Shown here one piece after another: positions 18,937 to 27,619 of a stretch of DNA of 64,000 nt (the first letter of the stretch is position 1; each line of letters begins with the position of its first letter). A program made the position numbers and the translations under genes. Source of the stretch: Lacipirellula limnantheis (lineage in GTDB: Bacteria > Planctomycetota > Planctomycetia > Pirellulales > Lacipirellulaceae); NCBI RefSeq assembly GCF_007746075.1, contig NZ_CP036339.1, positions 4,989,786 through 5,053,785 of the forward strand, written 5' to 3'. A model generated the notes under the pieces. The model was not told the origin of the DNA. It saw only the letters and a list, made by a program, of their open reading frames with translations, and searched no databases.

Positions 18937-19830
18937 ATGGCCGGCTTCACCACCCATATCACGACCAGCTGCACGCTCGGCGCCGGCTATGCTGCGCTTG
19001 GCGCCTACCACGGGCTGCCGATCGAAGCGAGCCTGGTGGCCGGCTGCCTCTGCGGCGTCGGCGGCATGCTCCCCGACATCGACAGCGACTCCGGCGTGCC
19101 GCTCCGCGAAACGATGAGCTTCTTCGCCGCCGTCGTGCCCATGATGCTCGTCGATCGCTTCCAGCATTTCGGCTGGAATTACGAGCAAATGGTGCTGGCG
19201 GGCGCCGCCAGCTATTTGACGGTTCGCTTCGGCATCGCCAAGCTGCTCAAGCGCGCCACGGTCCACCGCGGCATGTTTCATAGCATCCCGGCGCTGCTCA
19301 TTTTCACCGGCGTCACGTTTCTCGTTAGCAACTCGACAAATCTTCATTTGCGCTACTTCAAAGCGGGCGGCGTCTTCATCGGCGTCCTCTCGCACTTGAT
19401 GCTCGACGAGATCTACTCGATCGAGTGGTCCGGCGGTCGTTGGCGTTTCAAAAAATCGTTCGGCACGGCGATCAAGCTCTGGGGCGACGATCTGTGGGGC
19501 AACTTTTCCGTCTACTGGAAACTCGCCGTGGTCGTCGTGATGATTCTCAGCGAACCGTCGATCATGGAGCGCTACGGCCAGCTCTCGCCGATCATCGTCA
19601 ACAATCAGGCGATCAAAAATCGGCTGGTTCACGAAGTGATGCCCGATCAGCGGCTCCCGCAACTTGCCAGCGACGGCACGAATGTGCCGTCAACGTTTCG
19701 CATTGGATTTCAACAGCCCTCAACGAGGCCGACGCCCGGCGACCAACCGGCCGTCGACGGCCTGCCGCATGACCGCACGATCTACGACACCGCTCGCCGC
19801 ATCATGAAGCGGTTCAGCTGGAAAAAGTAG
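18937..19830 (+). CDS. Membrane-bound metal-dependent hydrolase family protein (YdjM/DUF457-like)
   Basis: A 297-residue membrane protein. The ATG at 18937 is chosen because it begins MAGFTTHITTSCTLGAGYAA, the usual opening of the family, with a likely metal-binding His. The other metal-site motifs are LPDIDSDSG, TVHRGMFHS and LSHLMLDEIYS, and four to five hydrophobic segments separate them. The C-terminal 90 residues are soluble and Pro-rich. This family is described as inner-membrane metal-dependent hydrolases; a true substrate is not established. The stop codon is the TAG of a repeat, and the gene converges on dtd through a fully palindromic intergenic block. Confidence 0.85.
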   Translation: MAGFTTHITTSCTLGAGYAALGAYHGLPIEASLVAGCLCGVGGMLPDIDSDSGVPLRETMSFFAAVVPMMLVDRFQHFGWNYEQMVLAGAASYLTVRFGIAKLLKRATVHRGMFHSIPALLIFTGVTFLVSNSTNLHLRYFKAGGVFIGVLSHLMLDEIYSIEWSGGRWRFKKSFGTAIKLWGDDLWGNFSVYWKLAVVVVMILSEPSIMERYGQLSPIIVNNQAIKNRLVHEVMPDQRLPQLASDGTNVPSTFRIGFQQPSTRPTPGDQPAVDGLPHDRTIYDTARRIMKRFSWKK

Positions 19831-20002
19831 CCGCGGCTCAACGAGCCGCCGGAGCGGCCCTAAGAAAGATAACCACAAAGACGCAAAGGCCGCGAAGAGA
19901 CGCGCAAGAACGCAGAAAGAGCGAATTTCTCCGCTTGGTGTCTTCGTGTCTTAGTGGTTCGTCTTTCATATTCCGCTCCGGCGGATCGTTGATCCGCGGC
20001 TA
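19828..20002. repeat. Near-palindromic composite block supplying both stop codons of convergent genes
   Basis: The outer arms are 19828-19857 (TAGCCGCGGCTCAACGAGCC...) and 19973-20002, its near reverse complement ending CCGCGGCTA. The first TAG ends the hydrolase gene and the last CTA is the stop codon of dtd on the other strand. Nested inside is the GATAACCACAAAGACGCAAA / GTGTCTTAGTGGTTCGTCTT pair (from 19867, to 19968). Confidence 0.93.
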
Positions 20003-20446
20003 GCGATCTGCCGAATCAAGCAGCATCGTCACCGGCCCGTCATTGACCAGTTCGACTTCCATGTGAGTCCGAAACCGCCCGGTCGCCACGCGGATGCCGG
20101 CGGTCCGCGCCGCCGCGACGAACTCCCCATACATCCGTTCCGCCAGCTCTGGCGGCGCCGCGCCGATGAAGCTCGGCCGGCGCCCTTTGCGGCAATCGCC
20201 TAAGAGCGTGAACTGGCTCACCACCAGCAACTCGCCACCGACGTCGGCGAGCGCGAGATTCATCTTCCCCTCGCCATCGTCGAACACCCGTAAGCCGACC
20301 ACTTTGTCGACCATCCAGCGCAGCTCCGCCGGCCCGTCTCCCGTCGCCACGCCGAGCAGCACGAGCAAACCACGGCCAATCTCGCCGACCGTCTTGCCCT
20401 CGACGCGGACGCGGGCCGCGGAAACACGTTGTACGCAGGCGCGCAT
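20000..20446 (-). CDS. dtd: D-aminoacyl-tRNA deacylase
   Basis: A 148-residue homodimeric enzyme that hydrolyses D-amino acids (and glycine mischarged on tRNA-Ala) from tRNA. It begins with the family-typical MRACVQRVSAARVRVEG. The catalytic SQFTL motif (VVSQFTLLGDCRKGRRPSF) and the C-terminal NDGPVT motif, which carries the active-site Gly-cisPro-type turn region and Thr, are intact. Length matches the family. The stop codon comes from the repeat described at 19828-20002. Confidence 0.97.
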   Translation of the reverse strand: MRACVQRVSAARVRVEGKTVGEIGRGLLVLLGVATGDGPAELRWMVDKVVGLRVFDDGEGKMNLALADVGGELLVVSQFTLLGDCRKGRRPSFIGAAPPELAERMYGEFVAAARTAGIRVATGRFRTHMEVELVNDGPVTMLLDSADR

Positions 20447-20502
20447 TGCCGATTGACCTCAAGAGTCTGGAACGCTCAGTGAACTGCCACTGCAAAAGAC
20501 CG

Positions 20503-20619
20503 AACCGCCAAGGACGCCAAGAGCGCCAAGGAAAGACATGGAAAACACTGGAACCGCCGATGAACGCAAATCAACGCAGACCAGAACACTTGCGCTCATC
20601 TGCGTTTATCTGCGGCTTC
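20503..20619. repeat. Repeat block: CCGCCAAGGACGCCAAG half-element plus GATGAACGCAAA inverted repeat
   Basis: ACCGCCAAGGACGCCAAGAG (20503-20533 region) is an unpaired half element. Next is an inverted repeat with left arm 20550-20579 (AACCGCCGATGAACGCAAAT) and right arm 20591-20619 (CTCATCTGCGTTTATCTGCG), the same family as the inner pair at 16222-16316. Together they fill most of the 315-base gap before the ZIP gene. Confidence 0.8.
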
Positions 20620-20761
20620 TCCCTCCCCGCATTACGTCGTGCCCGTCGCGATGCAGACGGCCGCGCCTGCCCGCAAACTTGTGCCGCGCCGAATTGCTTG
20701 CCATACTGCTCGATTCCCCCTCGCCTGTCGACCCGGACCTAGGCGGCAGCCGCCGCGATTC

Positions 20762-21670
20762 ATGGCCCCCATCGTCCCCCTCACCTACTACTCAGTCATC
20801 ATCCTGGCCGCGTCGGTCTTCGGGGGGATGCTGCCCCTCTGGTTTCGCCTGACCCACCGCGGCATGCAGGTCGCCGTCAGCTTCGTCGCCGCAATGATGT
20901 TCGGCGTCGGCATGCTCCACATGTTGCCCCACGCCCTCAGCGAAGCGCACGCGGTGAAAGCAAGCGCCGACGAGGCGGTCGATTTCACGGTGATGATGTG
21001 GGTCGTCGCCGGCTGGCTGACGATGTTCTTCATCGAGCGGTTTTTCTGCTATCACCACCACGATCTCGAAACCGACGCTGCCGGCGAGCTTCATGAACTT
21101 CACGAGCACCAGCACGACTGCGGTCACGATCATGGCCATCATCACCACGACATCACCTGGAGCGGCGCCGCGTTTGGCCTCACGATCCACAGCGTGATCG
21201 AGGGGGTCGCCCTCGCGGCCAGCGTCTACCATCGGCACGATAACTTGCCGCTCGCGGGGCTCGGAACGTTCCTGGTCATCTTCCTCCACAAGCCATTCGA
21301 CTCGATGACGATCGCCATGCTGATGGCCCGCGGCGGCTGGTCGCCCCAGGCCCGCTACGCGGTCAACGGCCTCTTCGCGCTGGCGATTCCCGTGGGGATC
21401 GTCCTTTTCTTCCTCGGCATGGGGACCGAGTCGTCGAGCGGCCCGCTGCTGGCGTACTCGCTCGCTTTTTCGGCGGGGACGTTCCTCTGCATCTCGCTCA
21501 GCGACCTGCTGCCGGAGCTGCAGTTCCACGATCACGACCGGGGTAAACTTTCGCTCGCGCTGTTGCTCGGGCTAGCGCTAGCGCTGGGCGTCGGGAAGCT
21601 GGAGAGCTTGGTTCACCGTCACTCGACTGCTGCCGCCGCAACGGCGTCTGCTCTAGCGCCCAGCGATTAA
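20762..21670 (+). CDS. ZIP-family divalent metal transporter
   Basis: A 302-residue inner-membrane protein with about eight helices. The ATG at 20762 places the first helix (YYSVIILAASVFGGMLPLW) at the N-terminus; longer starts add an Arg-rich leader. The binuclear metal centre is recognisable as HSVIEGVALAAS in TM4 and HKPFDSMTI in TM5, with HMLPHAL in TM2. The large loop between TM3 and TM4 is His-rich (LHEHQHDCGHDHGHHHHD), as is usual in zinc or iron ZIP proteins. It probably imports zinc, though the metal cannot be fixed from sequence. Confidence 0.93.
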   Translation: MAPIVPLTYYSVIILAASVFGGMLPLWFRLTHRGMQVAVSFVAAMMFGVGMLHMLPHALSEAHAVKASADEAVDFTVMMWVVAGWLTMFFIERFFCYHHHDLETDAAGELHELHEHQHDCGHDHGHHHHDITWSGAAFGLTIHSVIEGVALAASVYHRHDNLPLAGLGTFLVIFLHKPFDSMTIAMLMARGGWSPQARYAVNGLFALAIPVGIVLFFLGMGTESSSGPLLAYSLAFSAGTFLCISLSDLLPELQFHDHDRGKLSLALLLGLALALGVGKLESLVHRHSTAAAATASALAPSD

Positions 21671-21742
21671 GCCCCGTCGGGGCTACCAAGGCGACTTGGT
21701 CGTCATAGGCGGCATTGAACGCCGCTGCACAATCCTTCTTGG

Positions 21743-21834
21743 AATTCTTCGCGCGTCTTCGTGCCCGTCGTGTCTTTGTGGTTAGATTTTCTTAACGACG
21801 TTCCGGCGAGTCGTTGCCCCGCGGCTGGCGCCTA
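21743..21834. repeat. Half CGTGTCTTTGTGGTTAG element followed by a degenerate CCGCGGCTA palindrome
   Basis: CGTCTTCGTGCCCGTCGTGTCTTTGTGGTT (ending near 21783) is the right arm of the AACCACAAAGACG family. It is followed by TTCCGGCGAGTCGTTGCCCC and GCGGCT at 21801-21826, a degraded TAGCCGCGG-family copy just after the stop of the hydrolase gene. Confidence 0.6.
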
Positions 21835-22836
21835 GTGCCCCGTCTCGAGCCACTCGATAATCCGCCAATCGAGCCAGCGGCGATCGGGATCGCCATTGCC
21901 GCCGCCGATGAACCCCAGGTGCCCGCCGCGCGGCACGATCACCGCTTCAACGCCGGGTCCGCGCTCGTACGCCAATAGCGGCGCCGTCGGCACCACAGGA
22001 TCGTCCTCGGCGGCGATAATCAGCACCGGTTGCGACACGCGCACCAACTTCGGACCGGGCTGCGTTTGCGTGTAGTAATCGTCCGCCGAGGCGAAGCCGC
22101 CGCTGGGGGCAATCACCGTCTCGTCGATTTGACGCAATCGCTTCGGCTGCGGCGGGATGACCGCGGGAGCAATATCTGGAAATCGCGCCCAACGCGCCGT
22201 GATCTGCTGCCACAATTTCTTCACAAAGAATCGGTCATACGGCCGGCCGCCTGGCGAGTCAAAGCGCCGTTCGACGGCGAACAGATCGATCGGCGGGCAA
22301 ATGGCCAGCGAGCGGACCAGATTGCCGACGCGAGTCTCCTCTGCTTCGGCCAGCAGATTGAGCGTCAAGCAGCCGCCGAGCGAGAAGCCGATGGCAAACG
22401 TCGGCGATTCAGGATGCCGCTGGGCAATATAACGGAGCGCCGCGGCGACGTCGCCCGAGCGCCCGCAATGCGTCGGCAGTTTGGCGATCCCCTCCCCTGC
22501 CCCGCAGCCGCGCATGTCGAGCCGGAACACGCGGTAACCGCGCTCAGTCAGCCGCTCCGTCATCCGGCACATGTAGGCGCTGGTGTGGCAGCCCGCTAGT
22601 CCGTGAACCAGCAGCACCGAGGGCTTGTCGGGCCGCCAACCTTCAGGGCAATCGTCGTGGAGCGCAAGCTGGTCGCCCCCCTCCGCTGCAGGCACGCCGT
22701 CGGCCTCGACGAAATGAAGTTTCGCACCGTAGGGTGCGTGCTTTCTCGGCAAGTAGACGGCAGCCACTGTCTGCAAATGCCCGCCACGAATCAGCGGGTG
22801 AGGCCGAAACTTCCAATGGTCCGTGCGAACCGGCAT
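21832..22836 (-). CDS. YheT-like alpha/beta hydrolase
   Basis: A 334-residue alpha/beta hydrolase of the COG0429 group. The ATG at 22836 is preferred over TTG at 22854. It opens with the family signature FRPHPLIRGGHLQTV. The strand LLVHGLAGCHTSAYM carries the oxyanion region, the nucleophile is the Ser in GFSLGG, the acid is in AAEDDPVVP, and the His is in VPRGGHLGFIGG. Family members have weak carboxylesterase or lipase activity with unknown physiological substrates. The protein is cytoplasmic, as no signal peptide is visible. Confidence 0.92.
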   Translation of the reverse strand: MPVRTDHWKFRPHPLIRGGHLQTVAAVYLPRKHAPYGAKLHFVEADGVPAAEGGDQLALHDDCPEGWRPDKPSVLLVHGLAGCHTSAYMCRMTERLTERGYRVFRLDMRGCGAGEGIAKLPTHCGRSGDVAAALRYIAQRHPESPTFAIGFSLGGCLTLNLLAEAEETRVGNLVRSLAICPPIDLFAVERRFDSPGGRPYDRFFVKKLWQQITARWARFPDIAPAVIPPQPKRLRQIDETVIAPSGGFASADDYYTQTQPGPKLVRVSQPVLIIAAEDDPVVPTAPLLAYERGPGVEAVIVPRGGHLGFIGGGNGDPDRRWLDWRIIEWLETGH

Positions 22837-23184
22837 TGGTGAACCTGACGTCAAGTGGCGTGGCCACCGGCCCGCGGCCGGAGAAATGGTTCCCTAATTT
22901 AACAGAGTCGCACAACTGCTGTCACCTCCGATCGGATCGAGTTGCCCCCTTTTGCGATGAGTCTCTCGACATTATCGCTGTCCGCCGGCTTGAGCCGCGT
23001 ATGTTTATGCCACGCAAGGCCACGCGGCTCCCGAAAGCTTTCCCCAACCGGCACGCTTTACCCGATGCGGGCGACCCTTGCGAGTCGCGCTAGCGTCGAG
23101 TCAGGCATGACCGACGCCCGATGGTCCCTATGGCGGCTCGGAACGTCTCGGCCGTCAACCGCGACTCCCCCGAGGGCCAGCGCC

Positions 23185-23895
23185 ATGTCGACGTCGATCC
23201 GCTCCGCGACGCCCGTTTGCCTCGTTATCTGCTGGCCCCGTAGCGTGGCCTCCTCGGCGGGCCCCGCCCAGTTGCTGCGCCGTTTGGTCGAGGACCACCT
23301 GCCCGCCACCTGGGGAATTGAAACGGCCGAACAAGCGGAGGCCCTCGCCGCGCCCCAGCGGTTCGTCGAAGCCGCGCTGCTCGCACGCAAAACCAAAGCC
23401 TCGCCTCCGGGCGAAGTCATTGCCGACGGCCTGCAGCGGTTGGCAGCAGCCGGACTCGATGTCGCGACGCTATGCCTCGACGCCGAGTTGCCCCGCGGCC
23501 AGATTGAACGCCAGCTTGCTCAGCAAGGCGTCCGCGGGATGGTAACCGAGTCGGCTGCGAGCGACTCGGCATCCGTCCGCCAGCTGCCGTTTGGGATCTG
23601 GCAACTTACGCCGCAGGGACATCTACCTTCACGACGACGTTGGTTCCGCCAGGTAGGCGGCATTTCGACCGACTTCTTCAGCGCCGCCGCTGGCCCGAAG
23701 ATCGCCACGATCAATCTGGCCGCGGTTGGATTGACGAGCAGCAACAGCTGGCGTGAGCTGGAAAAGGCGATTGACCAGGCGGCAACGGCGAGCGATCGGG
23801 GCCAAATCCGCATTGCTACCGTCGCTGATCTGACGGCCGAGCTCACCCTGCAAAGCGCGGCCAAGCCGCAACGCTCGATCCTGCGCGCGGCGTAA
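23185..23895 (+). CDS. Degenerate polysaccharide-deacetylase-like protein
   Basis: A predicted 236-residue protein, starting with the ATG at 23185 (an ATG at 23107 is possible). The segment LLRRLVEDHLPATWGIETAE resembles the first helix and strand of NodB-fold deacetylases ('L...L....PATW'). The alternating helix/strand pattern that follows (LQRLAAAGLDVATLCLDAEL, QLPFGIWQLTPQGHLPSRRR, LEKAIDQAATASDRGQIRIATVADL) fits the rest of the fold. The catalytic Asp and the metal-binding His pair of real deacetylases are not found, so activity is doubtful. The assignment is by pattern recall only. The gene stands alone. Confidence 0.5.
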   Translation: MSTSIRSATPVCLVICWPRSVASSAGPAQLLRRLVEDHLPATWGIETAEQAEALAAPQRFVEAALLARKTKASPPGEVIADGLQRLAAAGLDVATLCLDAELPRGQIERQLAQQGVRGMVTESAASDSASVRQLPFGIWQLTPQGHLPSRRRWFRQVGGISTDFFSAAAGPKIATINLAAVGLTSSNSWRELEKAIDQAATASDRGQIRIATVADLTAELTLQSAAKPQRSILRAA

Positions 23896-23952
23896 CGCGC
23901 TCCGGCAACATGGCGAGCCGGCCGGCGTTGCCCGTCGGAACCCCATCGGTCG

Positions 23953-24135
23953 CTAGCGCACGTCCTTCATCGCATCCCAGCTCAGGTAGCCGAGCAACCC
24001 GGCCGCGATCAGCGCGCCGAGGTTCATCCGCCAGTCGGCCCCGCTGAACGGAATGCCGACGGCCCAATCTACCGCGAACAGTAGGCCAATAAGCCCTGCG
24101 ACGACCATGCCTACGATCGTCAAAGCCTTCGACAT
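23953..24135 (-). CDS. Small two-helix membrane protein
   Basis: A 60-residue protein with two membrane helices (ALTIVGMVVAGLIGLLFAVDWAVG and MNLGALIAAGLLGYLSWDAM) and a charged end. The ATG at 24135 follows an AGGTTGGG ribosome-binding-like stretch; an ATG at 24192 would add 19 soluble residues. The function is unknown. Proteins of this size and shape are common in planctomycetes. Confidence 0.65.
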   Translation of the reverse strand: MSKALTIVGMVVAGLIGLLFAVDWAVGIPFSGADWRMNLGALIAAGLLGYLSWDAMKDVR

Positions 24136-24296
24136 GGGCGACCCAACCTGCAACCGCGGCGCGAAAGTGGAGAATTCAGGGGAGCTATTCATTGTCTGCC
24201 GGAACTCCCAAGTATAGTTACTCTCGCTAGCGTGTCATGGCCCGAATCGCCCGAGTTTCTCGCCCGGAGACACGATTCTAGCGGATATGCGGGCAA

Positions 24297-24881
24297 CTAC
24301 CCCGCGGAAGCCGGAATCGGCTCGTTTATGGCGGCTGAATCGAGGCCGCGTTCCTCCCGGATCCGGCGGACCTGGCTGACAATGCGCTCGATGACCCGCT
24401 GATTATCGGCAATGTTCAGCCATGCCCGGTAATAGGTCCAGGCGACGACGCCAAGCCCCGCAAACGCGGCGGCCAGGTGGATATCGGCCCACGCCGCCGT
24501 ATCGGCCCGACCCGTTCCGGGGTCGGAGGCAGCCCCGAGGGCGCTCAGTCCCACGACCGTCAACATTCCCAGCACGCACCAGGGAAAAGTTCGCCGTTTC
24601 AGCCGGGTGCTTTCGGCCAAATCGTCTGGCGGCAGTCGGTAGGTCTCGGTGACCTCCTTGCACCAGCGGCTCGTCCCGACGAAGTAAGTGACGGCGATGC
24701 TTTCAACCAGGACGACGAACAGTGCGGCCGCGACGCCAGTCATCATGTGCCGGCCGCGCCAATCAAGCGTCGCCTGCGCCACAGGACTGGCGTACAGATC
24801 GCCGATGATCAGCCCCAGCGTCACCGCGACGCCCAGCAACATGAGCGAAAACGACGCGAGCATGGGGAAGATGCGAGTCAT
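24297..24881 (-). CDS. Four-helix membrane protein of unknown function
   Basis: A 194-residue protein with four hydrophobic segments (SFSLMLLGVAVTLGLIIGDLY, MMTGVAAALFVVLVESIAVTYFVG, FPWCVLGMLTVVGLSALGA, DIHLAAAFAGLGVVAWTYYRAW). RGRHMMTG and the conserved-looking ESIAVTYFVGTSRWCKEV lie around helix two. The C-terminal tail is a charged helix (QRVIERIVSQVRRIREERG). The His in helix ends (RHMMTG, DIHLAAA) could bind a cofactor, but that is a guess. It lies 13 bases downstream of the DUF2007 gene, so the two probably form an operon. Confidence 0.75.
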   Translation of the reverse strand: MTRIFPMLASFSLMLLGVAVTLGLIIGDLYASPVAQATLDWRGRHMMTGVAAALFVVLVESIAVTYFVGTSRWCKEVTETYRLPPDDLAESTRLKRRTFPWCVLGMLTVVGLSALGAASDPGTGRADTAAWADIHLAAAFAGLGVVAWTYYRAWLNIADNQRVIERIVSQVRRIREERGLDSAAINEPIPASAG

Positions 24882-24894
24882 CGCCCTGGGCCCC

Positions 24895-25143
24895 CTATGC
24901 CTTCGGCTCGTCGTATTCTTGACGCCATTGCTCGATCAGCGGCTCGGCCTTCGCGCGATCGGCTGCCGCGACCCAGACTTCGATCGTGTCGAGCGTTCCC
25001 GCCTCGATGCCGCCGAACGCGCCCTGGAGCGCTTCGCCGAGAACTCGCGCCTCGACGCCCTCATTCGCCAAAAAGGCGACCAGGGCGTGAGCCTCAATGG
25101 CATTGGCCGTCTCGTACGCGAGAATGGAATCGGAATCAGACAC
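24895..25143 (-). CDS. DUF2007-like putative signal-transducing protein
   Basis: An 82-residue protein. The GTG at 25143 is chosen because a good AAGGAG ribosome-binding site lies 8 bases upstream. The ILAYETANAIEAHALVAFLANEGVEARVL segment and the EVWVAAADRAKAEPLIEQW segment match the beta-alpha-beta DUF2007 fold (a PII-like ferredoxin fold). It precedes the four-helix membrane protein by 13 bases on the same strand. The role is unknown. Confidence 0.8.
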   Translation of the reverse strand: MSDSDSILAYETANAIEAHALVAFLANEGVEARVLGEALQGAFGGIEAGTLDTIEVWVAAADRAKAEPLIEQWRQEYDEPKA

Positions 25144-25477
25144 AACAAACTCCTTTTGAGTGAGCGCCGCTCGCGGCATCGCGCCAGTCGAGCAGGCCGC
25201 GACCAATCATTCTAACCCGCCCTCGCCCCGGATGGCAGGCCGTTGCCGAGGCGCCAGGAATGCCTAAAATCAACTGGGGATTGCCGTTACCGTTTCCGCC
25301 CCCTGCCCTGCCCCTGCTAAAAACATCGAACGCCGCCACGCCCATATAGCCCCGCCGCTTGCGGCGGGTTCGCGGTCTCCGCCGCCGGCCATATGGCCGC
25401 AGCGGTTCGCAAGCACGAGCGCACCGCTCCGGCGGGTAGTTGACCCGCGGCTACCGCTCCTGACTCCTGACTCCCGC
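25144..25477. other. Repeat-bearing gap before pdxA
   Basis: The gap holds the CCCTGCCCTGCCCCTGC motif (25301-25317), a short palindrome CCCCGCCGCTTGCGGCGGG near 25350, and a TAGCCGCGG-family palindrome in the reverse orientation at 25424-25453 (CCGCTCCGGCGGGTAGTTGA...). CTCCTGACTCCTGACTCCCGC immediately before the pdxA start is a half copy of another repeat. No small gene was recognised. Confidence 0.6.
25424..25453. repeat. TAGCCGCGG-family palindrome, reverse orientation
   Basis: CCGCTCCGGCGGGTAGTTGA then CCCGCGGCTA, nearly identical to the copies at 31894 and 32966. The core GCGGGT...ACCCGC can form a hairpin. Confidence 0.85.
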
Positions 25478-26545
25478 ATGGCCGACGCCGCCCAAAAACC
25501 GCTCCTCGCGATCACCCTCGGCGACCCGGCTGGCGTTGGGCCCGAGGTGGTCGTCCGCGCCTGGAGCGATCCCCGCGTCCATGAAGTCTGCCGCCCCGTC
25601 GCCCTCGGCCACCCTGAAATCTTACGCCGCGCCGTCGCCCTCACCGGCTCCTCAGCGCGCGTCGAAGTCATTGATTCGGTAAGCACCATCGCGCAATTGG
25701 GGCTCGACCCCTCCGATCCCTTCCGCATCCCCTGCCTGCCGGTAGGCAGCGACGACGTCCTCGACGCTCCGCCAGCAAAACTCGATGCCCGTTCAGGCCA
25801 GGCGGCCTACGAGGCCGTCGTCCTCGCCACGCGGCGCTCGATCGCCGGCCAATTTGCCGGATTGGTGACGGCGCCCCTCAGCAAGGCCGCCCTCCACGCC
25901 GCCGGCCACCACTATCCCGGTCACACCGAGCTCTTGGCCGAGCTCTGCGGCGTCGACGACTTCGCGATGATGCTCTACCTGCCAAAGTCCGAGCTGCCCG
26001 ACTCGCGCGCCGGGCTCGGCGTCGTCCATGCTACGCTCCACTGTTCGCTGCGCTCGGTGCCGGGACAGTTGAACCCCGGACTCATCGCCGCCAAGTGCCG
26101 GCTCGCCAACATCTTGATGCGCGACGGATTTGGACTCGCCGATCCGAGAATCGGCGTCTGCGCGCTGAACCCGCACGCCGGCGAGGAAGAGCTCTTCGGC
26201 AACGAGGAGAACCTCATCATCTCGCCCGCCGTCGGCATGGCCCGCGCGGCTGGCATCGCCGCCGTCGGTCCGCTGCCGGCCGACACGCTGCTGGTTCGCG
26301 CCCGCGACGGCGAATTCGACGCCGTCGTGGCGATGTACCACGACCAGGGCCACATCGCGCTGAAGCTGCTGGCGATGCACCGCGCCGTGAACATTACGCT
26401 CGGCCTCCCCATCGTCCGCACCAGTGCCGCCCATGGCACGGCATTTGACCGCGCCTGGCAAGGCTCTGCCGAAGGAAGCGGCATGATCGCCGCGATCCTC
26501 GCCGCCGCCGAGCTCGCCCGCCGAGAGTTCCGCTTCGTTTCGTAG
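25478..26545 (+). CDS. pdxA: 4-hydroxythreonine-4-phosphate dehydrogenase
   Basis: A 355-residue NAD-dependent metalloenzyme of pyridoxal 5'-phosphate synthesis (DXP-dependent route). The N-terminal ITLGDPAGVGPEVV, GLVTAPLSKAALHAAG and HTELLAELCG segments are typical. The metal-binding histidines are in YHDQGHIALKLL and in the HTELL and LGVVHATLH segments. NPHAGEEELFGNEE and AAHGTAFDRAWQGSAEGS complete the active site. The ATG at 25478 directly precedes the first strand. Length is normal. Confidence 0.97.
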   Translation: MADAAQKPLLAITLGDPAGVGPEVVVRAWSDPRVHEVCRPVALGHPEILRRAVALTGSSARVEVIDSVSTIAQLGLDPSDPFRIPCLPVGSDDVLDAPPAKLDARSGQAAYEAVVLATRRSIAGQFAGLVTAPLSKAALHAAGHHYPGHTELLAELCGVDDFAMMLYLPKSELPDSRAGLGVVHATLHCSLRSVPGQLNPGLIAAKCRLANILMRDGFGLADPRIGVCALNPHAGEEELFGNEENLIISPAVGMARAAGIAAVGPLPADTLLVRARDGEFDAVVAMYHDQGHIALKLLAMHRAVNITLGLPIVRTSAAHGTAFDRAWQGSAEGSGMIAAILAAAELARREFRFVS

Positions 26546-26596
26546 CACCCGTGGTTGCCATGAGCCCCGTGCTCTTCAATCCGGGGCCACGACGCG

Positions 26597-27619
26597 CTAC
26601 TGGCGCCAGGTCCCGGTGCGCTGCGTCATCTCCGCTGGCGGCTTGGCCTCCGCGGCCCGCAATTCTTCAACCACCTTGCTCGTCACGTCGTGCCACGACG
26701 GATCGGGGGGCGTGTATTGAAACAGGCTCGCTGGCATCGTCGAGCCGAAGTACTGAACATCGTAGAATTCGAACAACGCCAGCGGGTCGCGCGTCGCGAA
26801 CACGCCGTGCGGATCGGTCACCAACTCGGCGTCGACCCCGCCGCGATATTCGATCAGGTACGGAAACAGCTCGCTGCTGTCGATGTATAGCAGCACATGA
26901 TGCGGCAGGTGGCTCGGCCACTCCTCCGGCGCCTTCGTCGAGAGCCCCGGCCATTCTTTTTCTAACTGCTCTGGCCGCCAGGTGCCGATCACGGCGAGCA
27001 TCGTCCGCTCGCCAAGCTGCATCGGCTGCGGCGAGGAAAACGTGAAGCAGCGCGCCAGGCTCGAAATCAGCTGCGACAGCCCGCCGCGGACGGCCGCGTC
27101 GCTAAAGGCGGCGATGCCGCTCCCCTGCCCTGCCCCGCTTTGCGAGCTCAGCTCCCGACGGATCGCTTCCATCCCGACGCGCGTCACCTTTCGCGTCCCC
27201 GGCAGCTTGCGGTCCGTCCACACGTATTCGCCGTCGTACACCTGCGTGACGAACGCCGGATCGGTGCCGACGTGCGTTTCGAGTTCCCACCGGGTCCGCC
27301 GCAAATTCCCCAGTCCTTGCTGCCAGTAACTCCCCTTGCCGTTGAGTCGCTCGTCCCCGACCCGAACCAGCTGGCGAACATGGGCGGCAATGTTCGGACG
27401 CCGTTCCAGCGACCGATTGATCACTTCCTGCACGAGCTGATCGCCCGAAGGCCCCCCTGCCGGCACGCTCACCGACGTCAAGGTCGGCGTCTGCAACACG
27501 GACGGCGGCTCGGCCAGATTCAAGGGTTCGATTGCCAGCGGCGCCAGCGTCCGCGCAGCCCAATAACCGCCGCCAATCGCCAGCAGGGCGATGACCAGTT
27601 TGGTTGTGAAACGGCGCAA
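26597..27619 (-). CDS. Exported or membrane-anchored protein of unknown function
   Basis: A 340-residue protein with an N-terminal signal/anchor (RRFTTKLVIALLAIGGGYWAARTLA). The middle section (ERLNGKGSYWQQGLGNLRRTRWELETHV..., FVTQVYDGEYVWTDRKLPG) resembles the open beta-sheet style of LolA/outer-membrane lipoprotein sorting proteins, where residues describe 'variable type, wearing' of a lipid cavity, but similarity is only in pattern. SGAGQGSGIAAF (encoded over a CTCCCCTGCCCTGCCCC motif) looks like a linker insertion. The product is likely periplasmic and membrane-tethered. No family can be named with confidence. Confidence 0.7.
   Translation of the reverse strand: MRRFTTKLVIALLAIGGGYWAARTLAPLAIEPLNLAEPPSVLQTPTLTSVSVPAGGPSGDQLVQEVINRSLERRPNIAAHVRQLVRVGDERLNGKGSYWQQGLGNLRRTRWELETHVGTDPAFVTQVYDGEYVWTDRKLPGTRKVTRVGMEAIRRELSSQSGAGQGSGIAAFSDAAVRGGLSQLISSLARCFTFSSPQPMQLGERTMLAVIGTWRPEQLEKEWPGLSTKAPEEWPSHLPHHVLLYIDSSELFPYLIEYRGGVDAELVTDPHGVFATRDPLALFEFYDVQYFGSTMPASLFQYTPPDPSWHDVTSKVVEELRAAEAKPPAEMTQRTGTWRQ

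Noticed and set aside
26597..27619. Naming this protein a LolA-type carrier
   Set aside because: Only a vague strand pattern supports it; no diagnostic residues were found.
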